A DNA stretch of 64,000 bases from Diploscapter coronatus (taxonomy: Eukaryota; Nematoda; Chromadorea; Rhabditida; Rhabditidae), in NCBI GenBank assembly GCA_964036155.1, contig OZ038423.1:62945249-63009248 (forward strand), read 5' to 3'. This document shows positions 1 through 11,200 of the stretch, piece after piece. Position 1 is the stretch's first letter. Every line of letters starts with the position of its first letter. A model generated the notes under the pieces. It was not told the origin of the DNA and searched no databases. It worked only from the letters and a program-made list of their open reading frames with translations. The position numbers and the translations under genes are program-made.

Positions 1-230
1 TTCAAAATTTCATTTACTAATTAGATTCATGGTTTAGCAATTTTAAAATGTAATGCAATCAAAAATGATTCCGACTAAAGGTCACTCGGAAATAATGGCA
101 ATTCGATGTTGAAGAAGGGTATCGAACTTGACTAGCTTTTCTTAAAAATAAAAAAAAATGTTCTCGTTTAAAATGAACTATTCGAAAAGGTTTTGAAAAT
201 AGCTTTAGTTAGGAAAAACTATTTTCTGAC

Positions 231-1058
231 CTTGATTTTCTAACTTCCAAATCTGCATCTATCCGCACTGCCAAAGTCTTACAGTAGTTCTTGAAGAATT
301 CCATGTCCGTCGTTCTTCTGCAGTCAGTAATAATACAAGTGTCGCAATTCGGGTCGGCTGAAACTGCCTTCCTGAAATTAAAAAGAAATGAAATATTAAT
401 ATCAATATTTTCGAAAATTATTCATACCTACAGAAATATCCAGCATCCTGTTTCCGTTTCTGTTCTCCCCACTCAATCATATCCTTCCGATGCCGCTCCT
501 TTTCAGGCCCATCCGTTAACAATTCATCATAATTCAAATCTGAAAAGTGAAATTCCAAAAATTATTTGAGATACAAGTGAAAATAGGAAACAGTAAATTG
601 TAGATTTGAAGTCGAGAAACTAGACATTTTTAAATAGGAATTCTGATGTATATGCAAATGAAATGATAAAGTATGAAAATGTCAAGAGTTACTCGAAATT
701 TCAACTAATATCAGAAAAAATTACGGAGACTTTTGGGCATGGCAATTTTGATCTCAACAATTTCCCGTCTCAATTCCATTTAGTTTAGATAGTGAACGAT
801 ATGTTTTGATTCAGAAAGAAAAGATCTTTACGAAATATTCTAGTAGAAATTTCAAAAGCCAATATTAGAAATCAAGTTCAATTTTCCAATATTTCTAAGA
901 AACCCACCATGTATTTGAGCGTATTCCTGTTTGAGACTGTGTGAGACTCCAGCCAGATGCACAGTGGCCACCTGCCTGAGTTTCTCTGCCAGTCGCTTCG
1001 CCACAAAATCCTTGCCGGATTTGCGTTTTCCCGAAATTGCCACGGTCAATTTCACCAT
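231..1058 (-). CDS. PMVK: phosphomevalonate kinase, animal type (3' end beyond window)
   Basis: Converts mevalonate 5-phosphate to the diphosphate in the mevalonate pathway, probably in the cytosol. Modelled exons, 5' to 3': 1058-908, 539-428, 371-231; phases match. The protein starts MVKLTVAISGKRKSGKDF, which contains the nucleotide-binding segment SGKRKSGKDF typical of animal PMVK. It continues with KERHRKDMIEWGEQKR and DAGYFCR, both close to the human enzyme, then TDCRRTTDMEFF. The last exon ends in a donor (AAG|gtcaga) at the point where human PMVK continues with its GW..TPGVDD block, so the final exon or exons lie left of base 1. The animal enzyme (about 190 residues) is unrelated to the fungal/plant GHMP-type kinase. 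An acceptor (TTTTTAG) lies 7 bases upstream of the ATG, as expected for trans-splicing. It lies downstream of SEC61 gamma on the same strand. Identification is firm; completeness is unknown. Confidence 0.9.
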
Positions 1059-1094
1059 TCTACTCTAAAAAATAGTACAAATATTAAATCGCCA

Positions 1095-1195
1095 GAGATG
1101 TCCGAACTCAACTCGCTTGAGGAGTTCGGGTGGAGTTAAACTTAAACGTTCTAACGAGTTCAGAGTTCGAGTTGAACCTTCTTCGAACTCCGCAC
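1095..1195. repeat. GAACT/AGTTC-rich degenerate repeat, copy 1
   Basis: This stretch is built from repeated GAACT, GAGTTC and AGTTC words in both orientations, so it can fold back on itself. A similar stretch is at 32597-32700. It sits just upstream of the PMVK start codon, inside the presumed intercistronic region. No coding signal is seen. Confidence 0.5.
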
Positions 1196-1470
1196 ATCAC
1201 CGAAAATTACATCAAACAAATAAGACTATGTCCAGAAGGTAGACTAGCTTGCCATTTCAAAATCTCAATTGCTTGATAAAAATTCTTCATTCATTACTTC
1301 GAAACGAAATCATTTGATTTGTACAAAACAAACAATAATTTAACACAAAGACGAAGATCTCTTGAAATTAAAGAGTTGGAAGATGCTGAGAAATCACAGA
1401 CAGAAGACAGGAGAAACGATGAAAGGAGACAGGGAGGGAATGACGGTCCTTGGTTGTAGAGCGAAGGGAA

Positions 1471-1868
<398 letters not shown>

Positions 1869-2250
1869 TGTCGAGTTGTCGAGAAGTCACTGGAAAATTG
1901 CCAAATTAGGAAAATCCAGGTAAAAGACCTCAAAATGCGACCCGCAGAAAAATAATGCACCTTTTCGAGAGAGATAAAGAAGACATTCTCTTTTTCTCTC
2001 AATATGACACACTATTTTTCTGCAGGTTAATTTGAGGGTTGAGTTGTGAGGTCTGGGTAAAAAATGAAAAGAAAAGGCAGCGACAGCGACAACGAGTTTT
2101 TGCAGTTCGGAACATTTCAAGCAACGCTTAAACGCCGTCATTCCTTTTCAATTTTCGAATATTTTGATTTCTCCCAATTTTCGTTATTTTCTCCAGAATT
2201 TGGCTTAGTTTTCCGTGTGTTTCGTGATTTGTCGGCTTCAGGAAATCAAG
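1869..2250. promoter_or_regulatory. divergent promoter region between SEC61G and AQR
   Basis: The 382 bp between the two oppositely oriented start codons must hold the promoters of both housekeeping genes. No TATA element is obvious. Splice acceptors just upstream of each ATG (TTTTCCAG for SEC61G, GGCTTCAG for AQR) suggest that 5' exons or spliced leaders are joined here. Regulatory content is inferred from position only. Confidence 0.45.
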
Positions 2251-5200
2251 ATGGGTGTGAAGAAGCCGACTGCGACTGGAGGGGCGGGAGCCGTCACGAT
2301 CGAGGCCATGCAGAAGGACACCATCACTGAGGTACGTCTGGGTGCCCATTGAATTGGACACGAGAACTTTAATATTCATTTTTACCTTTAACTTCGGATT
2401 ATTTTGAAGCTAGAATGGAACTTGCGATACTCCAAAAATGGAAAAAACAAACTAAAATATAGTCGAAGTTGGGTTTCTGGAATTTCTTGTAAGTTGAAAA
2501 GTATATAGCAGTTTTATCCATTCGCATTTTCTTGATTGAAATGATTTTTTTGTGATTTTTAGGTAGCAGCAAAGTACTGGGCCCCATTCACGGAGAACCA
2601 CTCCCCGTTCGATGCGAAGCTCATCGACACGATCTACAAGGTGGAGATGCTCAACACGCATTTCAACCCCAAGAAGATCGTCATGCTCGAATTCAGGTTT
2701 CTTATTTTCGACTTCTTTTTCTATGCTTCTCTTTCAGCCAATACCTGGAGTGCTATTTGTGGCCGAACTACTCCCCGAAAGCCTCGATTCCGCACGTGAT
2801 GAGCGTCCTCATCATGGTCAACGAGAAGTTCCGAGAAAGAATTGATGCATGGAGTGTAGGAATTTTTATTTAATTGCTAAACACTTAACTCTATTTATTC
2901 CCTACCAAAGTTGTTCTTTGAATTTCGCAACTCTTCAAGAGAATTCAATTATTCGAAAAACGAATGTCGGACATCGAATGTGATGCAATATGATCGAAGT
3001 AACTTGCACTTCTTTTGTCTATTTTAGTGCATTCTGAAATCCCCTGCTCTGTTCGAAGATTTCATCAGTCGAGTTCTGCGCCTGGCCCTGGACGAGGCCG
3101 ACCAGCTGAGCAGCGTCGAGCAATGCGGTCTCATGACTTTCCTCGTCAATTGCTTCAATTCTGTGGTGGGTATTCCAGATTTGCAAAAGATAAAATAACA
3201 ACCTGAAGAATTTGACTACTTCATTGTGTGTCTATTACGAATTTGAGATTGTTAAATTCGTAGACATCAATGAAAAACTTTAATTAACACGTTTCGGAGA
3301 TATTTACTCTTCGTGCCCATCGATAATAGTTCATATTTTGTTCTAATTTTAAAGAAAACCTCTCATTTTCAGGAAGTGGAGGCAGTCCGCAAACAGATGT
3401 CCAAGTTGACGCACATGTCGATTTGGGCGAATTTGCTGCCCTCGCAAAGGGAGGACATCTTCGCCGCCAACAAACGACTGCGCAAACTCTGGGTTAATCT
3501 CGAGACCAAAATCGCCAAGCAGGACAAGGAAGACGGAGGCAGATCCAAGTAAGTTCTGGTCCCTTCCATAATTTACTAGCAAGGAAAGTTTTTGAAGTAT
3601 GCCGCCAATTTGTAAGATTTAGTAGTTTTCCCCCTTTTCCCTACATTCTTAGCCATAAAATTGGATAAATTGTACAAATTGGTGCTTAGTATTCTTTGAC
3701 GGAATTATATAGGCTAGCTATTATTTCTTGTTCTTGCAGAAAAATTGAATAAAACTAATGTTTTTTCAGATTCGAGCGAACTTTCCTGTGGAATTTGATC
3801 GGCAAGTTCAAGCGAGTGCTACAGAACGTGGAAGATGAAAGCAAGGACGTGAATGTGGACGACATTCACTACTGCGAGAAGTTCCTCGAACTCGTCATCG
3901 ATTTGGAGGTTCTACTGCCCACAAGGTATGGAATATTTTGGAAATTTCGGCAGGCATTAGTTGCCAAAATATTGGAACGTATATAGCAGAGTTAGAGGTA
4001 AAGCAGAGAATGAAATCGTGCGAGGAAAAAACGGCACAACATTCTGAAAAGTAATAGTTGCTAAATTTATCTTCAGAGTTTTTATGGAGATATTTTGGCG
4101 AAATCTCTTGTACATTTTTTCTTAAAATTTTATCGCTTACAGACGTTTCTTCAACGCGCTTCTACACGCCTCGCACCTCGTCACTCACTGCGTCCTCTCA
4201 ACCCTCATCTCCACGGAGGCAGGCTCACTCTTCTGCCAACTCGTCGACATGCTCAAATTCTACGCCCATTTCGAAGTCGACGAAATCACTGGCGAGCAGC
4301 TCACTCATAAAGAAGTACGATTATCTTTCTTCTCACAGAATTTATATTCGATGTTCAGGTCAGTGACAGACATTACGACCAAGTTGTGAAGCTGCAGAAG
4401 GCCGCGTTCAAATACTTCAAGTAGGCAGTTTTAAGATTGACTAGGAATATTTGCAACTGAATGATATTGAGGAGAAAGTCAAAATTATTGTCCGTTAAGT
4501 GCTCGAAATTTTTTAATTAATCTCGTGACGACAACTTTAAGGCTTAAAAGATTTGTAGAAATTTGAAGCATTCATGCTTGCCCTGAAACAGTCTAAATGA
4601 ACTGGTCTTTTTCAGAGACACGATGAAGGACTTCTACTTGCTGAACGTGGGCGGAGTCGATACGCGAAAATCGCTGACGAAACTCTTCAAGGGAATGAAG
4701 TAGGCAGATTTGTATATGATTTTTAAAATGAGTTGCTATTTCAGATTGGAGGAAGTCTACCGATTTGCCGAATACTTGCATTTGGTTTCTCCTCTGAAAG
4801 AAGACGAGAAGATCGACAAAGTCTACACCAGTCAATTCCTGGTCGAGACTATTGTAAGCCATGAAATTTATTTTTTCTCCAAAATTTCTTTTGAATTTTT
4901 TTAGCTTTTACTATTGGTGTTCACTCATTTTTAGCTGCATTATTTTACCCTCATGTTATGTGAACTTTCCGAAAATCATTTTTGTATGAAGTATTCTAAT
5001 ATTCTATTCACTTATTTGCAGATCTTCAAATGCGAGAGGCGACTTGATCAACTGCAACAACTGAACGAAATGCCTTTGTATCCAACGGAGAAGATCATAT
5101 GGGACGAGAATGTTGTGCCCTATGAAAACTACACTGGAGAAGGTAAATTCGTTTATTATTATTTTTTATTTTTATTTAATTTCAGGAGTTCTTGCTCTGA

Positions 5201-8200
5201 ACAAACTGAATCTGCAGTTTCTGACTTTCCACGACTATCTTCTCAGGAATTTCAATCTCTTCCAGCTGGAATCTACTTGTAAGCTTCCTTTTCCTATTGT
5301 GGAAAGAACATTATCAGTAGCTTTCTATCTTCATTCGCATAATGTTTATTATTGTCGCATGAGCAAAATCACGTAGGATTGGAGAAAACTTGGTTGAAAA
5401 GGCAAATTGCTGTTCCTTGTCTTCCCCTGCTTAGAAAATGAATTCCTGTTCATCGACCATCTACAATAAGATTTTAGACGAGATCCGCCAAGACATCGAG
5501 GATGTTCTGTTCCGAATGAAGCCGTGGCACCACGAGACGAAGAATGAAATCGTGTGGGGAGGCTGGTCCAAAATGGCTCTGCTCGTTGAGCAATTCCAGA
5601 TTGTTGAGGTAAAGCTGTTTTATTGAGAATCAAATGGACCACCTGTATTTGTCAACGTCTTTGTTCTTATTTTCAACACTCCCTACCCTTCCTTCCTATC
5701 CGATGACAAATACAACCGTTGATGTTGATCAGTTGTTAGCAAATACAGGAAGTTAATCAAATGAGGTGTTTTTGTTAATTTTTAAATCACATCTTTCAAA
5801 TTCTCTCAATTTTACATATTTTAGGTGGCAAAACCCCGTGTCGGTGAGAAGAGCCCAGCCTCAGTGCGAGGAGAATTGACGGTGAACGTCGGCAGGAGAA
5901 TGGATGTGCGAACTGAGTGGGAAGGTGAGAATTCTATGATAGAATCAGTTTTGCAAAATTAATCTGCAGCCCTCCGCAAACACGATGTCCTGTTCCTTGT
6001 GACCTGCAGATCTGAGGCCCCGATGGGAACGCGATTCAATCCGAGAATGCCTTTCAAGGATCAGATTCGGGTTGGTTTGAAACAGCTATTTATTTTCTTG
6101 GAGTATTTTTGTGCTCATTTGTCGATAATTGCAAAGAATACTGAGCCGACTTTTAGCAACGAATAGGATTTGGAAAATTCGCTACTTTTCTGTTTCATAG
6201 TTTCCCTTTCAGATTGACTATATTCGAGGATGCGAAATCGAGGGAATGCTCGATTCTTCCGATCATCTCATTGAGGAATACGGTAATCATTAAAAAGATT
6301 GATCTGGACAAACAACTGATTTCAGAAGCATACGAGAAGAAGACCAATCTGCAAGGCGATGTGAGGAAATACAGAGTTTGGCTGGATCCGAATCAGTACA
6401 GAATGGACATGGAATCCAGAGCAGAGAAGGGCACTGACGTGGGTTTATGAGCATTTAACTTTCATCTACTTTTGCATAATATCTGCTAATGTATTTCGTG
6501 ATAAAAGCAGAAGCGCAGCAATTTCTATTTCGAAATTTAAAAAATGAAACTTAGTATGCCCCTGAACAAAAGTATTCAACGATACTTTCTAGACATATTT
6601 TCTAATGGTAATCAAAATTTCAGGACGTTTACTACACATTCAACGTGGTGATTCGTCGAGACCCGAAGACGAACAACTTCAAGGCCGTGCTGGAGACCAT
6701 CAGACAGCTACTGAACACGGAGTGCGTCGTGCCTGACTGGCTCACTGACGTCGTCCTCGGATATGGCGAACCTGATTCTGCACACTATTCCAAGTGAGTG
6801 AAGAGACATACTATCGCGTTTGAAAAAATCACGTAATCAATGCAGGAGCTATGACTTGTTCAATTTCAATTATTTTCTTTCATTTGTTCGACTTTTAGAA
6901 TGAACGACGTGGAAGAGATCTGTGATTTCAACGACACTTTCCTGGATCTGCAGCACTTGAAGGACTCGTTCCCCGCTTACAAAATCGAGTGCTCGGCGAC
7001 TGACGAGGAAACGCTGCCTCCATTCCAGTATGCCTCATAGTTCTTTCCTAATGATTTCTGAAATTCAGACTGCAATTCAAAGATCTCGATCGCCGTCCGA
7101 ATGTGACGGCGGAAAAGGCAATTGTCGTGACGCCGAAAAAGAGGTCGAGAAGAACGCCGTACGACATCAAAGTCAATACGAACGCCATCAAATTCACGCC
7201 TGCACAGATCGAGGCTATCAAGGTATTCAATTTTGGAAATAAAATGTTTCACACATACTGTCATAATTTTAAATAATAGCTACTTCTGAGATGTTTTTTC
7301 CTGAAACTATTTATGATCATTATCTTTCAGTCCGGAATGCAGCCCGGTCTGACGATGGTGGTGGGTCCTCCAGGCACTGGCAAGACAGACGTGGCCGTGC
7401 AGATCATCTCCAACATCTACCACAACTGGCCCAATCAGAGAACGCTCATCGTCACTCACTCCAATCAGGCTCTCAATCAACTCTTCGAGAAGATCATCGC
7501 TCTAGACGTCGACGAAAGACATCTGCTCAGAATGGGTGGGTTTTGTGAAATATTGAAAAGGGAGATTTTTATTTGAGGCTAGTAAAAGCAACTTTCATTC
7601 TGAACAACGAGAAAACGGAATTGAAATTCAAAAGAAAAATTGGAATCGGGATTTGCAAAAAATTCTGTCAAAGTTATTCAGACAATTCCTATTGTCATTG
7701 ATTCCAAATATATTCCCCCAAAGAAAACGAATTCTTTCGAAATTTCATTTCATGCTTTAGGTCACGGAGAAGAAGGACTAGAGACAGAAAAGGACTTCTC
7801 TCGCTACGGAAGAGTCAATTATGTGCTGAAAGAGCGACTGCGTCTTTTGAATGAAGTGAGCTTTTATTGAAATTTTCATCACATTTCACCATTTTAGGTG
7901 GGCCGCCTGCAATATTCCCTCAATGTTCCCGGAGACGTGGCTTACACCTGTGAAAATGCTGGACATTTCTTCCGCTTCACCATCTGCAAATATTGGGATG
8001 ATTTCAAGGTTGGAATATTTCCAAATATTTTGATAACTGCGAGTACTTTTGTCCCAAACGCTACTTTTCTATCTTACGCTATTTTTCTTTCTCTCTCCCT
8101 CCTTCGCGCTTCTTTTGAACTCGATATCCCCTACACTATTTCGTCGTTTTCTATCTCTCTCTCTTATATCATGTCGGGTCTCAAATTTGTAACCCTGCTG

Positions 8201-11200
8201 ATGTATATCAGAATCTAATGCGTAGACATGAGTAGTGGAAAGGAGTAACCTCGAAAATCAATGAACATATCTTAAAACGATAATTTTCAGGAAGCAACCA
8301 AGCAATGGAAGCAGTCTCCTGATGGACTCATTCGTGATTCCTTCCCTTTCACTGCCTTCTTTGCTGATATCAATTCGTTGTTTTCGGTAAGTAAATGAGG
8401 AGTTCATATTTTAGCGATTTGTACTCACTTTCACATTATGAACTTTCATGACAAATCGCGACTCTTTATTTTTAAGGGCAACAATGCAGAGGACATGAAG
8501 ACAGCGCGAGCCTGTTGGACGCACATCAAGCACATTTTCGACCAGCTCGAGGAGTTCAGGGCCTTCGAACTGCTGCGAGGCGGCAAAGACAGAACCGAAT
8601 ATCTTCTGGTCAGCTCATTCATTTATTCGTTCATTCAGTTAAACACAGGCCAATAAGCAGATAACGTGTGATATTAGAGATCATTCGTTTTCTTCATTCG
8701 AAATGTCGCTTCCGTCCTCTTCCTCCTCGGCATTCGCGAAGCTTTCCTCGATTTTCACGTTTGACATGTTTTGATTGAACGGAGCCATCATTTGTGGATT
8801 CGGCATTTGGGAAAGGGGATCGTAGGCAGGTTGCAAGGGATAGACATTGAAATTGGGTCCGAAAGGCGAAATGAAATTAGCCGCAGATAGAGGTGGATTG
8901 CTGTAAAATTGGCTTTATTTTAGTAGATTTTATTGATTTTAGACTACTTTTCATTAGTAGAGGCAAAATTTTGGTAATCCGTAGGCGCGAAATATGGCAT
9001 TTGTGCAGGAGGTTGGGCGCAGAATTGATGAATGAAGGGGGGTTGAGAAAGCTGAAAATTCGAATTGATTGAAGAAAAAAAACGTTTAAATTTTCGCTGA
9101 CCATATTGTAGGACGGAAAATTGAAATTATTTGCAAGTTGTGGTGCTAGAGCTCCAGAAGGCAGCTGGCTAAAATTTAGAAATATTGAGACTTGTTCGTA
9201 ATTCGCTTACTTGGCATTTTCATTTGCGACAGGACTATTTTTAGGCGATTGCAAATCCATCGTAACTTTCTGCGAGCAAGCATTCTTGTCATTCAGCTGA
9301 CCACGTTTCAATTTGTAGCGTCGATTTTGAAACCTATACTTTCGCATTTGAGACATGACGAATTTTATGCAGGCAGTGAGGAAACCGACAATAACGTGCA
9401 ATCTACAGTAACCCACTGTCTAACTCTATACTATTTCGGTCAGAAAAATAAATTTCATCACGTCTCAAACGAGAAAACGTGCTTACCAAGTTTTGATCTG
9501 AATTTTTGAAATTATAAGATTGTGATGAGAAAATTTCTTCTAACCTGATCAGGCTTCAGTCCAATTCTTTTGCCCAACTCTTCCCTTTCCAGCTTGACGA
9601 TATTCGGTTTCGTATTGAATCTAAGAATGGAAATAAGCTGGTAAATAAGTTCTATCACGTTCCATTTTCTGTTTGTCCTTATTCTTCTGTTAATGAATGA
9701 TCAAATTAAATCGAGTTGTGTGAGAAAGGTCGAAGTAGCAGTGTGCGAAAGAAACTAGTAAGGTTTCATCCGACTATGATTAGAATAATTGCCGAAGTTG
9801 TTTTGAAAAAGATAATTTCATGGGAGACAACTTTTTTACCAACCTAATATTTGCAGTTTATTTAGAATTAGAACACATACCTATCGATGAGCACGTTGAT
9901 TTGTTCCTCAGTGAAAACTTTGCGAGGTTTGAATTTCTGATGATAGTCCTGAATTGCCTGATCGTAGGGTAGACTGAATGTGACATAGCGGGGTGGGGCA
10001 GGCGGGAAAAGTGGATTCGGGGCTGGCGGATAACGGTAGCTAAAATGAATGACGATTTAATAGTCTGAAAAGGCAACTACTATTTGAAGAAGCTTGTCGG
10101 AATCTATATTTTCGAACTTTTTTCTCCAAACTCTCGCTCTCTTTCTTATCTTTAATTATAGAGTTGCGTTGTATAGTAACTGCTTCCTGAAAATATGATA
10201 ATCTTACTGATACTGTAATGGCACGTCGAAGTGAGGTGGATGAGTACTGAGATTAGGCTGGAATGCAGGTACAGAAGTTGAGAAGGAGGAAGGTGATTGA
10301 GAGGGAAGGAAGGCAGGGGGCTGCGATGCAAACGAGGCAAAGTCCGTGCAGTTGAAGGTGGACTGAACTGAAGCGAAGGGTTGTCGGGTTGACGGGGAAA
10401 CTGATGAATGGGTGTGCGAAGAAGCCTGTAAAGAAACATATTAGGGCATTTTTATCTACTGGTAAATTTAAAATCGAGTTAGGATAGGATAAAGAAACGG
10501 TTCTTTTAAACATGCTTTTTCCTAAAGCTGCAAATTTTTCAATTACCTGTGAAGGAGAATCGGAAACTGCAGAATTGCTACTCTCTTGAGTGGGAGTGGT
10601 TGAATTCATCTGAAATAACGAAATTATTAAAGCGAATATAAGTGATTCATCTGCAAGTGTGACAATTGACAGTGATATGTTGAATGAATTGAAATGATTT
10701 TGAGGAAAAGAGGCGTGACTTTATTATTTTATCAAAAACGATAGTGTAACTTCTGGACATGCGATTTTGGAATAGGGTCCTATCTTAGGGCATAATTGAG
10801 GTGGATAAGTGCATGGAGAATTTCGGTAAAGTTTCTAAAGAAAGCTCAGAAAGAAGATTACTGTAATTTTATTTGTTTAATTAGTAAATTTAAGACATAC
10901 AATAAGTTAGCAAGAAAAATGCATAGCGATAATGAATGAGTTAGAAAATGTTATCCCTCCTCAGTTTCATGAATTCTCGTTGTCAGTCTCTTTTCTGCTA
11001 TGAGCTCTTTCATTCATTAGCACATTTGCAAGGAAGATGGAAAAGGGTGAACTTGTTGAATTTGGCAAGATGAATGTCGATTCGTGTTCTGAGGTGCGAA
11101 CAACCAAAGTCGATTTTCTTATGGGCAATTTCTACCAATCCTACCAAACTATAAAATTACCGTTAGTGTATTACAGTAACCATGTGGGACTGAAGTTAAA

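Noticed and set aside
1..140. Candidate fourth PMVK exon after the acceptor CTTTTTAAG-like site near 141
   Set aside because: The phase-correct translation ends after about 28 residues and does not resemble the expected GW..TPGVDD block, so the true exon is probably off the left edge.
10253..10609. 118-codon frame starting at the homeobox ATG
   Set aside because: It reads through intron 1 into the wrong frame of exon 2; the spliced frame gives a coherent protein ending in the homeodomain.
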